In this document: one piece after another, positions 9,174-19,616 of the stretch
How the letters are laid out: each line of letters begins with the position of its first letter
Position numbering within the stretch: the first letter of the stretch is position 1
NCBI GenBank assembly: GCA_009909035.1
Contig: JAAAOB010000141.1
Span: 62,001 to 126,000 of the forward strand
Source: Bacteroidota bacterium
GTDB lineage: Bacteria > Bacteroidota > Rhodothermia > Balneolales > Balneolaceae
Direction: 5' to 3'
DNA: 64,000 nt
The notes under the pieces: generated by a model
Told to the model about the DNA's origin: nothing
Seen by the model: the letters and a program-made list of their open reading frames with translations, nothing else
Database searches by the model: none
Program-made: the position numbers and the translations under genes

Positions 9174-9582
9174 TCCCCCCCAGACCCGCTTGTCAAGCCA
9201 TCTCATCATGTCGTCCATCTCCACGGCTCGGCACATCCAAACCATCTACCGGTAATCACCCGTAATCAAAACGCGTAAACACAGCATAGCGTCGTAATTC
9301 TGGTATTGCCCACCTGCTTTTTTCATATCGCCTCGCCTTCAAAAGATGAACGACCGAATGATTACTATCGGTAATCGTTGATGAATCATGGAAAATCTTC
9401 CCAGGAACGAAGTAATGCTGTTTTCTACCCCCAGGCAAGCCCTTAAAAACTCTTTTTGGACTTACTGAAAACCTTGTGGATAATTTATAAAGTTTTCATG
9501 AATATTTGAGTGTATTTGAGGATCAAAATCCATGTTTACAAAGAAACTCCGGCCTTGAAAAAATTAGCGGGAACAAGGAGCT

Positions 9583-9676
9583 GGAATATCTGCGGGGACC
9601 TTTTATCATACCGGCGAGAAACCAATTACCAAGCAATGAACGTGATAGACCATTGATAAAAGGTAGCAGATATTCC
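9583..9676. repeat. Long imperfect inverted repeat (stem-loop), 22 paired bases per arm
   Basis: GGAATATCTGC-GGGG-ACCTTTTATCA ... TGATAAAAGGT-A-GCAGATATTCC, loop about 45 nt. Confidence 0.7.
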
Positions 9677-9910
9677 GCGACTGCCGCTCATTTTTTCACA
9701 GCCTTGATTTTTTGGTTCGTTTTGCATCAAGGCAAAATGAACAAGTAAATATTTAAAAGCAGTTGAGTCTATTTTCTACCCACAGGGATCTCCGTAAAAA
9801 CTCTTTTAAAACTTTTCTCCTCTTTCCATCGTCTATCAAACAGAACCGGTTCTTACGGAGGTATTACACGATGTTACCACATTCATGAACTGTTTACTGA
9901 ATTGGAATCC

Positions 9911-10486
9911 ATGGACGATGTCCTTCTTATTAAAAAGTTCAACCAGGGCGATACCCGGGCATTTACCAAGCTTGTGAATCGCTGGCACAAAAAGGTTTAC
10001 CGGTTTGCCTACCGGTTTTTTGCTGATGCCGACGAGGCAAACGAGATCACTCAAAAAACCTTTATCAAAATGTACAGCAAGCTGAATGATCTCGACGATC
10101 CGTCCCGGTTTGGAGCTTGGATCTACCGTGTAGCGAATAACCTTTGTCTTGACGAACTAAAGCGGGCCGGCCGCCGCAGATCCTCCCCGCTTGAAGCCTG
10201 GGTGGAACAACAAGGCGGGCTTGAGTCGGACGAGCAATCTCCCATGGCCGCCCTTCAGCAGAAGGAGCTTGGAGAGATTATACAGCAGGCTCTGCTGGAA
10301 CTACCGGATGAACAGCGCACGGTCATTATTTTGAAAGAGTATGAAGGGCTGAAATTCCGCGAAATTGCCGAGATACTGCAGGAGCCGGAAAGCACGGTGA
10401 AATCCCGGCTTTACTACGGGCTAAAATCAACGCGTAGAGTTTTAAAGAGCTGGAACATTGAACATCACTATTTGACCAATGACTGA
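9911..10486 (+). CDS. RNA polymerase ECF sigma-70 factor
   Basis: WHKKVYRFAYRFFADADEANEITQKTFIKMYSKL (region 2), LPDEQRTVIILKEYEGLKFREIAEILQEPESTVKSRLYYGL (region 4). Confidence 0.93.
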   Translation: MDDVLLIKKFNQGDTRAFTKLVNRWHKKVYRFAYRFFADADEANEITQKTFIKMYSKLNDLDDPSRFGAWIYRVANNLCLDELKRAGRRRSSPLEAWVEQQGGLESDEQSPMAALQQKELGEIIQQALLELPDEQRTVIILKEYEGLKFREIAEILQEPESTVKSRLYYGLKSTRRVLKSWNIEHHYLTND

Positions 10487-11165
10487 AAAAGAAGCACAAG
10501 AAAAACTGATGGACTATCTCTACGATGAGATGGATAGCGGCGATAAACAAGCGTTTGAAAAAATTTTATCGAACAGTCCTAAACTCAGGAAGGAGCTTCA
10601 GGAGCTGCGTGCCACACAGAACCTGTTGCGCGATGAGCCGGGCGAGGTACCGCACAGGGATCTGTTAATGCTCCAGCCGGAGTCCCCATCCGGTCATGAC
10701 CATCAAAAGAGAAAGCGGCCATTTTTCTACCTTAAGACCGCAGCTGCTATTGCCGCCACAATCCTGCTGACACTACTTGCGTTCTCTTTTATCGATCTAA
10801 AGGTCCATCAAACCGACCAGGGGCTGCTGATCGCATTTGGGGATCAGCCGGCAGCAGCCGAGGAACCAGCGGAGCCACAACTTACCGAGGAGGAGGTTTA
10901 CGGGCTGATACGTGACATGCAAGTGGAAAACAGACAGGTGTTTACAAATATCCTGGAGGAGACCCGCCAAGAGCATCAGCAGCAGATGGAAAACGTTATT
11001 TCGTCACTCACGGCGTATTACGACCAGAGACGACAGCAGGATCTTGTTCTAATCAGCGAGGGTCTTGCACAGCTTGAAGAAAAAACCTACTACCGCTTCC
11101 TGCAGACTGAAGAAGCTTTTGAAGATCTTATACTTGCACTTAATTATTCACAACCCGAGGAGTAA
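10479..11165 (+). CDS. Anti-sigma factor-like membrane protein
   Basis: Overlaps the sigma gene by 8 nt; MDYLYDEMDSGDKQAFEKILSNSPKLRKELQELR plus one TM helix (TAAAIAATILLTLLAFSFI). Confidence 0.7.
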   Translation: MTEKEAQEKLMDYLYDEMDSGDKQAFEKILSNSPKLRKELQELRATQNLLRDEPGEVPHRDLLMLQPESPSGHDHQKRKRPFFYLKTAAAIAATILLTLLAFSFIDLKVHQTDQGLLIAFGDQPAAAEEPAEPQLTEEEVYGLIRDMQVENRQVFTNILEETRQEHQQQMENVISSLTAYYDQRRQQDLVLISEGLAQLEEKTYYRFLQTEEAFEDLILALNYSQPEE

Positions 11166-12392
11166 ATGATGAGTACCACCACTAAAACAACCTTGTTGAT
11201 GATCGTCATGATGATACCTGTATACCCACTTTTTGCACAACATACAGGAGAAGAGATGGAACAGGATTTACGAATTTCCGAAAGCATTCTTGAGGAGATG
11301 TTCGATATCCGGACCAACAGATTTGTTCAGTACCACCGGGGGGGAGACGGCGTGGCCGGACAGTACATTCCGGGATACGGCATCCATTTCAGAATCAATG
11401 CTGCCCTCGATTCCACACCGGAGGCTGTACGCGTAAACGTTACGGGGCACGCACAGATTGAGCGCGCCGAAGAACCTGATTCTACCCAAAAAACGAAGAA
11501 CGAGCGGGCCATTGTAGAAGAGCGCTTTATGGATTATTTCAAAAATTACGCCTCCCTTTTGCGAAATATCCCCGACTCGGAGTTCGTTCGACTGTCGTTC
11601 GGTGTGGGCGTGATTCCCCTGCAGGGGTCTTTTTTTGACAATCATCACACCGGGCGTCCCACGTTAACCGCATGGGCACGCATGGCGGACATTCGATCAT
11701 TTACCAAAGGCACCCTGGCTGAACCGGAGTTTGAGAACCGTATCCAGGTTGAAGATTTATCCTCAGTGGAAACGCCGACAGACCAGGATGTATTCAGATC
11801 TATTCTTGAAACAGCTATGGAGAAGGCCGATGTAGAACATATTCAATTGCGACGGACCTCCGGGCCGGAATATCTCAATGGCTTTGGGCTCAGCTACCAG
11901 GTATCGGCATCCCTCTCGGCATTTCCGTTTTGGGGTGAGGGACTTCGAGACCTGGATATACGAGTTGACAGCCTGGCTACCACATGGTCCGATGCGCTGC
12001 AAACAATCGGCCAAAAACTTACCCCCATGGCTGTGAGAATTGACAGCATGTTTAACCCGGGTAAATACAACGGCAACACAGACAGCCTGATTAGCGCTTA
12101 CCAGGACAGCATTCGAGAGTCCACCCGGTCACTGCGCATACACCTTGAAAAAGAAAACCTGCCGGATGAGGTTGTGCGCAAGGAGATCTCTGCAATTCAC
12201 GACAAACTTGCGGATACCGTTGCGGACTATGGCCATACACTTCGCTCCCTGGATGACGAGGAGTTGTTGATGATCACCATCCACTGGAATAGCAGACACC
12301 CCGAAATGCCGATTCGGTCGGAGCTTCGAATTCGAAAGTCAGAATTGATCAGCGGAACATCACCGGAGATCCGGGTCATCGGAAAAGAGTAG
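11166..12392 (+). CDS. Secreted hypothetical protein in the sigma/anti-sigma operon
   Basis: Signal peptide MMSTTTKTTLLMIVMMIPVYPLFAQ; adjacent to the anti-sigma gene. Confidence 0.6.
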   Translation: MMSTTTKTTLLMIVMMIPVYPLFAQHTGEEMEQDLRISESILEEMFDIRTNRFVQYHRGGDGVAGQYIPGYGIHFRINAALDSTPEAVRVNVTGHAQIERAEEPDSTQKTKNERAIVEERFMDYFKNYASLLRNIPDSEFVRLSFGVGVIPLQGSFFDNHHTGRPTLTAWARMADIRSFTKGTLAEPEFENRIQVEDLSSVETPTDQDVFRSILETAMEKADVEHIQLRRTSGPEYLNGFGLSYQVSASLSAFPFWGEGLRDLDIRVDSLATTWSDALQTIGQKLTPMAVRIDSMFNPGKYNGNTDSLISAYQDSIRESTRSLRIHLEKENLPDEVVRKEISAIHDKLADTVADYGHTLRSLDDEELLMITIHWNSRHPEMPIRSELRIRKSELISGTSPEIRVIGKE

Positions 12393-12427
12393 CACGACCA
12401 CATACGTACCTCAATAATTCACTTTTA

Positions 12428-12467
12428 AAGCTGGCCGGGCTGACCCCCGGCGCAGCTTCTTTTTTTG
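12428..12467 (+). terminator. Intrinsic terminator of the sigma operon
   Basis: AAGCTGGCCGGGCTGACCCCCGGCGCAGCTT followed by a T-rich run. Confidence 0.75.
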
Positions 12468-12647
12468 GGCTTCTGCTCTGAACACGTCTGGTTCAGATTC
12501 ATATCATGCCGCCCAACCGCTGCGCGCCATTCATACTCTTCCCCGGGGATGCCGGTCATTGTACGAGTTTGCACCGAATCCATACATTCATGAAATGTTC
12601 ATTGAAAGCGCCTATATTGGGCAGTCTCCAAACCCCCAAACCGTTTC

Positions 12648-13901
12648 ATGAATAAACCCGCGCTGGCAACTGTTTTTTTAGTCGTTATGATCGACCTGCT
12701 CGGGTTCGGAATCGTACTGCCTCTGCTTCCTTTTTACGCCCAGGAATTTGCGGCTTCGGCGGTCACGATCGGCCTTTTGTACAGTGTCTACTCCTTTATG
12801 CAGCTCATCTTTTCTCCGATCTGGGGGAGTTTATCCGATCGTATTGGCCGGCGGCCGATCATGCTGATGAGCACATTTGGTGCAGTGCTCGCCTACATCA
12901 TTTTCGGGCTGGCGGAAACGCTTGGCGTTCTATTCTTTTCGCGAATTATTGCCGGTGTGATGGGCGGCAACATTTCCACAGCACAGGCCTACATTGCCGA
13001 CATTACGGATAAAGAAAACCGCGCGAAAGGGATGGGGCTGATCGGAGCTGCATTCGGGATTGGGTTTGTTGTCGGGCCCGCCTCCGCCACGCTTTTGATT
13101 CATTCTACATTTCACGACTTCGTAGCCGGCGCAGGTCTGCCCGAATTTGCTGACTGGATGAGCGCCAATAAGTTTGCATTGCCGGGGTTTTTTGCCGCCT
13201 TCCTTTCCTTCTGCAGTTTTTTGATGGTCCTATTAAAACTTCCGGAAACCGTCGACACGAGCCAGAAGCGTTCCTCCGGGATGAGCCGGCCAAGCGTGTT
13301 TACCCCCCGGTTTTGGCGGCAGCTCTCGCAGCAGAAAAGCATCACCTCTCGCGGCTTCCTGATTCCGCTTGTGATCGGTTTTTTCCTACTCTCATTCGGG
13401 GAGTCGAGCCTCTACAGCGCCTTTCCGCTTTTCGCCGAACAGGAACTCAGCCTGACGGCTGAACAGGTGGGGATCCAGTTCTTTTATATCGGTATTGTTG
13501 CCGTTGTGATCCAGGGATTTCTGATCAAGCCGCTGACCAACCGCTTCAACGAGGAAAAACTTTTTCTTACCGGAAACGGCCTGATGATTGTGGGCTTGGC
13601 CTGTATACCGCTGGCCGCCTCCATGGTGCAGCTGGCCCTTGCGCTCTGCCTGATGGCCGTGGGCAAGAGCCTGAATACACCGACCATCACCAGCCTCATC
13701 TCTCAGGAGGCAGATGAAGAGCATGTAGGAGCCGTCATGGGAACCGCCCAGGGGATGTCCGGACTTGGGCGCATGATTGGCCCCACCTGGGGAGGAGCCC
13801 TGTTTGCCATTGCGTTCGGGCTGCCGTTCGTCGCCACCGCCGCAATTGTGGGGGGTACGCTCTGGATTGGGTGGAAACTGCAGGGCACCGGAAGCCGGTG
13901 A
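12648..13901 (+). CDS. MFS transporter (TetA/TCR-like)
   Basis: GSLSDRIGRRPIMLMSTFG MFS motif; 12-TM pattern; NISTAQAYIADITDKENRAKGMGLIGAAFGIGFVVGP. Confidence 0.88.
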   Translation: MNKPALATVFLVVMIDLLGFGIVLPLLPFYAQEFAASAVTIGLLYSVYSFMQLIFSPIWGSLSDRIGRRPIMLMSTFGAVLAYIIFGLAETLGVLFFSRIIAGVMGGNISTAQAYIADITDKENRAKGMGLIGAAFGIGFVVGPASATLLIHSTFHDFVAGAGLPEFADWMSANKFALPGFFAAFLSFCSFLMVLLKLPETVDTSQKRSSGMSRPSVFTPRFWRQLSQQKSITSRGFLIPLVIGFFLLSFGESSLYSAFPLFAEQELSLTAEQVGIQFFYIGIVAVVIQGFLIKPLTNRFNEEKLFLTGNGLMIVGLACIPLAASMVQLALALCLMAVGKSLNTPTITSLISQEADEEHVGAVMGTAQGMSGLGRMIGPTWGGALFAIAFGLPFVATAAIVGGTLWIGWKLQGTGSR

Positions 13902-13925
13902 ATCGTTGGCTGACTGCCCCTTTCG

Positions 13926-16145
13926 CTAAAACCTGTGCGTATAATTGATCTTCGCTGCACCCTGAATCTCGATCGGTTCAAACTGTTCATCAACTTCAAT
14001 CCAGTTGTGGGTATACACCAGGAATAGATCAGACCCCGTGGTAATGGTCCAGCGAAAACGGCTAAAGAGCCCCAACACACCGCTTACGTCATCATATTGT
14101 ATGATATTTGTGAATGCCGTATTCGGGGTAAAGTCCGCATCGCCCCGGAACCGGAACAAATTTGTCGCAAAGTTTACTTCGGGCAGCGAAACATCACTTC
14201 TATTCCAATCCGCCGTTAAGTTAATACCCGGAAAGGGCCGCAGAGTACCAAAAAACTGGTACCTGTTTCTGTTGCCGGTCCAGAATCCCTGGAGTGTTAC
14301 CTCTGCACCTCCCGAAATTTTGCGAAAAGATGCCGTTTCTACCTCGGCATTTAAGCTCCAGCTGTAGTAGTCGCCCGGCGGGATAATCACGCGTCCATCC
14401 CTCAAAATATCGAAACTTGTCGTGAGCCGTTCAAAATCCCGACTGAGGCTCATTTCAACTTCATCCCCGCTCTCGAACTCAATGTCGAATGGTGTATATC
14501 GGATATTGATTGTTTCAGGCTCAAAGTCCAGGTTTGTCAGATATTCGTACCGAAGACCGCTTTCCCAGGATCGAATCACGCTGCTATTGCTAACTATTTT
14601 TTCGTACTCAATGGTGGGCTGTAATCTTCGAAAGCCATTCCGTTGGGTGAATCCTACCGCGGGGTTGAAGGACTCCCCGAACTCCCTGTACGACATCGAT
14701 CCTGAAAATGGAAAATTCGGGTAGTTTATCCGTATTCCGCGGCTGGTTCGGTCCCAGAATGAAGACTGTTCCAGCGGCCCGTTTTGATTATGCCAGACAA
14801 AAAAGGCCTGGAATTGAACATTTTTATCTCCCAGGAAACGTGAGGTGCCAAAATCCATATCGGCACCAAGCGTATGGCGATCATCAACAGCTGCTTCATC
14901 AAGTGTTGCCCGACGCGTATAGATCAGCCCCACTTTGCTTTCCGAAAAAAGATTCTGTGAAACCCGTGCAGCCGTAAAATCCTCCCGGTTTATCTCCCCT
15001 TTCGCGCCGGTCCGGATCTGGTAAAATCCCATATTGGTATTCCCCTCACGCCCAAGAAGCCGGATGCCCGCATTCAGCGGTATCGATTCGCCATCCTCGA
15101 GGCCGATTCTCCGGCTGAAAAACGGCTCAACACCACTTGACGGGGCAAAATTAAAGATTGTGGCTCCTTCCAGGAAAAAGTTTCTCTGTTCGGGAAATCG
15201 AAGCGGGAATCGAGTGAGGTTTACACGGCGCTGGTCCACTTCTGTCTCCGCAAAATCCGTATTGATGGTCAACGATGCACGAACACTCGGGGTAATACTA
15301 TAGGCGGCATCAAATCCCGTATCAAATGTCCCCGAATCGCTGCTCACACCGTCGGTCCACCTGCGATTGCCCGTGGTTGTAACGTAAGGATTCACCTCAA
15401 GGCCAAGGCCTTGCGACATGCCGCTGAGTCCCTGCAGAGTGCCCGCATTCTGGGGGCGAAACAGCCCCTGATTTCTGCGCCAGCCCGCCCAAACAATCTC
15501 CTCATTGTTGCGCCGGACGGTGCGCTGAAAATTTATCCCCCACCGGGTGTTTTCCGGATCGAAATCAAGTGACCGAAAGGGTATTCGAATTTCCGCAACC
15601 CACCCGTCTGATGTAATCGAGGTTTGTACGTTCCAAATTCCATCCCAAGATTTATTCAAGTTGGTACCCTGGCCTACCGTTAACAACCCATCTCCACGAA
15701 GAGCCGCCGGGTTGGTTTCAAAAAAGTAGGCGTTCCGGCCATCGTTAAACGTATCCAAAATCCACATAAACCGATCATCGGTGCCTAAACTTCTATCTTT
15801 TCTTTTTTGATAGGCAAGAATTCTGGATGGTTCGCTGTCAAAAAGCTTTGCCCCGATGTAAAGATATGTATCGTCAAAGGCTACAAAAATTTCAGTTCGC
15901 TGGGAGGGAGCACCTCCCTCATTAGGTTCTTGCTGACGAAAATTGCTGGCGGGCCGAATCTTGGTCCAAAACGATTCATTTAACTGGCCGTCAAGCTCTA
16001 CCCCCTCGTTTTGGGCCAGCTTGTACGCGTTGATTTGGTAGGTTTCCGAATCGCTTGCCGTTCCGCCCGTGGTTTGAGCAAGAATATCAGAACCAGACAA
16101 AAGGAGGAGAACCGGCAACCAAAAGAGCAGGCGGAAATTAATCAC
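13926..16145 (-). CDS. DUF5916 / CBM9-like outer membrane protein
   Basis: ELDGQLNESFWTKIRPASNFRQQEPNEGGAPSQRTEIFVAFDDTYLYIGAKLFD...RDRSLGTDDRFMWILDTFNDGRNAYFFETNPAAL; C-terminal beta-barrel-like. Confidence 0.85.
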   Translation of the reverse strand: MINFRLLFWLPVLLLLSGSDILAQTTGGTASDSETYQINAYKLAQNEGVELDGQLNESFWTKIRPASNFRQQEPNEGGAPSQRTEIFVAFDDTYLYIGAKLFDSEPSRILAYQKRKDRSLGTDDRFMWILDTFNDGRNAYFFETNPAALRGDGLLTVGQGTNLNKSWDGIWNVQTSITSDGWVAEIRIPFRSLDFDPENTRWGINFQRTVRRNNEEIVWAGWRRNQGLFRPQNAGTLQGLSGMSQGLGLEVNPYVTTTGNRRWTDGVSSDSGTFDTGFDAAYSITPSVRASLTINTDFAETEVDQRRVNLTRFPLRFPEQRNFFLEGATIFNFAPSSGVEPFFSRRIGLEDGESIPLNAGIRLLGREGNTNMGFYQIRTGAKGEINREDFTAARVSQNLFSESKVGLIYTRRATLDEAAVDDRHTLGADMDFGTSRFLGDKNVQFQAFFVWHNQNGPLEQSSFWDRTSRGIRINYPNFPFSGSMSYREFGESFNPAVGFTQRNGFRRLQPTIEYEKIVSNSSVIRSWESGLRYEYLTNLDFEPETINIRYTPFDIEFESGDEVEMSLSRDFERLTTSFDILRDGRVIIPPGDYYSWSLNAEVETASFRKISGGAEVTLQGFWTGNRNRYQFFGTLRPFPGINLTADWNRSDVSLPEVNFATNLFRFRGDADFTPNTAFTNIIQYDDVSGVLGLFSRFRWTITTGSDLFLVYTHNWIEVDEQFEPIEIQGAAKINYTHRF

Positions 16146-16281
16146 AGATTTGGAATTAGGTTTAAAAATTTGCCTGGAAAAGTAAGCAATCCACCTTTAA
16201 ATAACGATTTGAATGATCCCGCCGGGTACATCATCTACGGCATGATATCATCATATCAACCCGTCCGGGTGTTCATCTGCT

Positions 16282-16794
16282 CTATTCATTTGATTGATGA
16301 TACTCCTCAATGAATGTATCCACCACTCCAATGGCAGCATCGCGGATCACATCAATCCTGTCATACGATACGAGTCCTACCATAGCGGTTTCCCAGGTGC
16401 TGGCCGTGGTCTGCAGGTCGCGATTCAGCGTCAGCTTTACCGGCTGGTAGAGGCGCAGACGGATAGAAAATGGGATCAGGCCGTTCTCCATCTCCATTGC
16501 ATTGATGTGCAGGTGCAGAAACGGAATATCCGCTGACGAGCGCACCTCTTCGTCAGCAACATACCGCAGATCGGCCTCAACCATCCGTTTGACCGCATCC
16601 TGGCGAATGGCGGAGGGCGTCAGGTCTTCATCATCAGCAATTGTGCGGCTGCCTTCAATATTTGCGGTAAACCCAACCTCCCGGAGCCCTTCCAGTGAAA
16701 TCTGTTCGCGCACAACTTCATTTTGAGCGTTCAGAACCGCCGGCAGCATCAGTACGGTGAAACATATCGCGTATAGTTTGGCTACTGTTTTCAT
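16282..16794 (-). CDS. Secreted hypothetical protein
   Basis: MKTVAKLYAICFTVLMLPAVLNAQ signal peptide (internal Met of the track ORF 16282..16833). Confidence 0.6.
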   Translation of the reverse strand: MKTVAKLYAICFTVLMLPAVLNAQNEVVREQISLEGLREVGFTANIEGSRTIADDEDLTPSAIRQDAVKRMVEADLRYVADEEVRSSADIPFLHLHINAMEMENGLIPFSIRLRLYQPVKLTLNRDLQTTASTWETAMVGLVSYDRIDVIRDAAIGVVDTFIEEYHQSNE

Positions 16795-16908
16795 AATTCT
16801 TCTCTTTGGTTTTTCGGGGCCGTTTCGTTTCATAACGACCCAGGTTGAAACTCATTTTGTTCGCAATCGGGAGCGGCAGATAACACTGGGTGTCCTGATC
16901 GGTGCCAG

Positions 16909-17424
16909 TCAATTCCGGAGTTCGGGTCCGTTATCCGAGGATGGCCCGGTTGGCGGCCGGTCGTCGGACCTCATCTCCTCAAAAATTTTATACCTTGTCT
17001 CTGCCATTCCCAGTTTTTTGTATGTTTTCTGAGCCACAAGATTCTCTTTTTCAACGTAGAGCCGAAAACCGCAAACACCGGAGGATTGGGCGGCCTGCTG
17101 CTTCACATGGTGGTACATCGTACGATAAACACCCATTCGCCGGAATTCCTTAATCACAAAAACACTTTGAATCCACCAAAACAGCCCGTTTCGCCAGTCG
17201 CTCCACTCATTCGTTACCATCAGCGAGCCAATTACGGTCTCTTCCGTCTCGGCGACAAGATAAAATCCGTGTTCAGGGTGATTAAACAAAGCATTTACAC
17301 CGGGTTCAATCTTTTCCCGATCAAGCCGCTTATTCTCTGTTTCCATCGCCATTGCGATATTAAATTCTACGATTGATTGAGCATCTGATACGTCCGCCTT
17401 TCGCACCGTATATTTTTGTGCCAT
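16909..17424 (-). CDS. GNAT-family N-acetyltransferase
   Basis: YTVRKADVSDAQSIVEFN ... IQSVFVIKEFRRMGVYRTMYHHV ... NLVAQKTYKKLGM. Confidence 0.88.
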   Translation of the reverse strand: MAQKYTVRKADVSDAQSIVEFNIAMAMETENKRLDREKIEPGVNALFNHPEHGFYLVAETEETVIGSLMVTNEWSDWRNGLFWWIQSVFVIKEFRRMGVYRTMYHHVKQQAAQSSGVCGFRLYVEKENLVAQKTYKKLGMAETRYKIFEEMRSDDRPPTGPSSDNGPELRN

Positions 17425-17537
17425 GATCTATGAATCGATTTGAGTTTTATTTTAGTTACTTATTCACAAAACTGTCCAAAGCTTTAAAAAAATTTTGAAA
17501 AAAGTTAGAATACCTGAATATGATCGGCTGTTCTTTT

Positions 17538-17622
17538 CGCAGATTATCGCTGAGTTTCACGCAGATGTGCGCAGATTATCTGCGAGAATCAGCGAATGTA
17601 TCCGCGTAACTCTGCGATAAAT
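17538..17622. repeat. CTGCG/CAGCG-type dispersed repeat
   Basis: GCAGATTATCGCTGAGTTTCACGCAGATGTGCGCAGATTATCTGCGAGAATCAGCGAATGTATCCGCGTAACTCTGCGAT; related to 31223-31290 and 32003-32070. Confidence 0.65.
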
Positions 17623-17701
17623 AAGCAGGGAATCTTTTTTTGACTTGTAAAATTTTCGATTCTGAATAAACAGAAGTAAAGGTTTTTAAGGAACTCACGA
17701 A

Positions 17702-18205
17702 ATGTTTTGGACAGTTCTGACTTATTCATGCTCATATATAAAGAATCTATTTCTGATGACTCTGCTGATAAGCCTTTCCGTCGTATTATCTTCATTTGGG
17801 ATGGAATCAGCAACTTCTGACTCTATTTCATTTACGCTGGAAGACTACCGCTGGAAAAACCGGGTCATCATACTGTTATCGGACGATAAGAAAAACGATG
17901 ATTACCGCCAACAAGTCGATCAGCTGTACAAAAACAGTGTAGGCGTCAAAGAGAGGGATCTGCGTATAGTTTCAGTATTTGATAAAGGCGCTTCGAACCT
18001 GGATGGCAAACAAATTACCGTGGAGAGTGCGCAAAAAATCCAAGAAACCTACGGGGATGAAAAAGACAGCTTCTTGTTTTTGCTGATTGGCAAAGACGGG
18101 GGTATTAAAATCAGGGCCGATCACGCCGTATCTGTCGACCATATCTTTGAGCGCATTGACAGCATGCCGATGAGACAGCGGGAAATGAAGAACAAATACG
18201 AATAG
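17702..18205 (+). CDS. DUF4174-like protein
   Basis: LEDYRWKNRVIILLSDDKKNDDYRQQVDQL ... LFLLIGKDGGIKIRADHAVSVDHIFERIDSMPMRQREMKNK. Confidence 0.7.
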   Translation: MFWTVLTYSCSYIKNLFLMTLLISLSVVLSSFGMESATSDSISFTLEDYRWKNRVIILLSDDKKNDDYRQQVDQLYKNSVGVKERDLRIVSVFDKGASNLDGKQITVESAQKIQETYGDEKDSFLFLLIGKDGGIKIRADHAVSVDHIFERIDSMPMRQREMKNKYE

Positions 18206-18251
18206 TGCTGAAAATGATTTCTCCTGTATTATGAATCAGGTATTACATTTT

Positions 18252-18476
18252 CTATTCTTCCTCAAGATCCTCCAGAATGCGCCTGATCTGTTTATGAGCA
18301 TATGTTTCCAGGTTCTCTTCACGGCTTGTTAAAAAGCGTATAAGATGCTCAATACGTTCATAATATTTAAGATCCTTCTCCCTGATCTCCTTCAGAAACC
18401 GTTCTCTTTCCTCGGGAGGTTTTGAGAATATTTTTTCCGTTAGTTTTTCATACCTAAGCATCTGATCGTCATCCAT
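18252..18476 (-). CDS. Small charged helical hypothetical protein
   Basis: 74-aa ORF with coherent amphipathic composition. Confidence 0.4.
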   Translation of the reverse strand: MDDDQMLRYEKLTEKIFSKPPEERERFLKEIREKDLKYYERIEHLIRFLTSREENLETYAHKQIRRILEDLEEE

Positions 18477-18608
18477 AGCAAACGGTTGTTCACAATTTTT
18501 TGGAATTACGCCGCTACTATTGTAAGCGTTAAGAGGAGCAGAAATGTATCAAAAAGATTATTTTAGAGTCACGATAGAATATATTGACGGCCATACGATC
18601 TCCCGGCC

Positions 18609-19247
18609 TTAGCTGCTGATTTCATCCGAGAGCTGTTGCAGAAATTGGCGCATATAGAGAGTTCGCTTGCCGGCCATTGCCCGGGCGGAGTCGGTGTGCA
18701 TTGTCTTCGGCAGCTTCAATAGTTTTGTGTAAAAATGATCGATCGTCCACTGCCTGTCATCGTACTCTCTGTTCTCACCAAAGGGGTCGCGGGGATGGTA
18801 AAACGCGCTGCCCATCTGTCCGCCGATGGCAAAACAGCGTGCGATGCCGATTGCTCCCAGTGCGTCAAGACGGTCGGCATCCTGCACAATCTTTGCTTCG
18901 GGTGTTTTGGGCTGAATACCTGCGGAGAAGCTGTGAGCCTCAATGGCGTGAGCTACAGCAGGGTGCTTACTTTTTGAAAGGCTGGTTTCGGAAAGAATCT
19001 CCACTGCTTTCTGAGCGGCCAGGGTAGAGGCCGTTTTCCGTTCAGGGTGATCTTTAGGTAATACAACACAGTCATGCAGCCATGCAGCAGGCATCACAAT
19101 TTCCATGTCGGCCTGCTCTGCCTTCGCTATTTCGCGTGCACTCTTCACAACCCGTTCAATGTGAGCCAGGTCGTGGGCCGAATCTGCCCCCTTTTGATTG
19201 ATAATCCATTGACGGCAATGGGTTTCAATCTCCCGTAATCGATCCAT
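18609..19247 (-). CDS. HD-domain phosphohydrolase
   Basis: DSAHDLAHIERVVKSA ... MPAAWLHDCV ... VQDADRLDALGAIGIAR. Confidence 0.88.
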   Translation of the reverse strand: MDRLREIETHCRQWIINQKGADSAHDLAHIERVVKSAREIAKAEQADMEIVMPAAWLHDCVVLPKDHPERKTASTLAAQKAVEILSETSLSKSKHPAVAHAIEAHSFSAGIQPKTPEAKIVQDADRLDALGAIGIARCFAIGGQMGSAFYHPRDPFGENREYDDRQWTIDHFYTKLLKLPKTMHTDSARAMAGKRTLYMRQFLQQLSDEISS

Positions 19248-19449
19248 CTGTTAATTTTTTTAAGGGGTTTAATTCCGATGCTGTCCAAAAGGGTGATAAC
19301 CCGTACTTTCTGAGTGTCGAGCTGCCCTGAACTTGGTTCAGAAACTTAACGAATAATACCCCTCCCCCAGCCGGCCGGCGGGGTACTCCTCTCAAGAGGC
19401 TGTGAAAAAATAGAACAACAAGCATTGCAAACACCCGCTATGTGGGCCT

Positions 19450-19540
19450 CGAAGGCACGGCTACACAAAGATTTCACGAAGGTTATTTCATTGATAGTAT
19501 TTCACTTCGTGCACCTTCGTGACTTTGCGTCCTCGTGGCA
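19450..19540. repeat. CTTCGTG-type imperfect palindromic repeat (copy 1)
   Basis: GAAGGCACGGCTACACAAAGATTTCACGAAGGTTATTTC...CACTTCGTGCACCTTCGTGACTTTGCGTCCTCGTGGC. Confidence 0.7.
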
Positions 19541-19616
19541 AAAACAACTGGCTGATATACTTGACTATGTATTTCCTCACAGCCTCTCAAGAGAAGACTG
19601 GTTTCAGGTAGTTCCT

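Noticed and set aside
9470-9480. Perfect DnaA box (TGTGGATAA) here and another near 40623, suggesting oriC
   Set aside because: Single isolated boxes; a 9-mer is expected at roughly this frequency by chance in 64 kb, and no dnaA/dnaN/gidA or DUE cluster is nearby.
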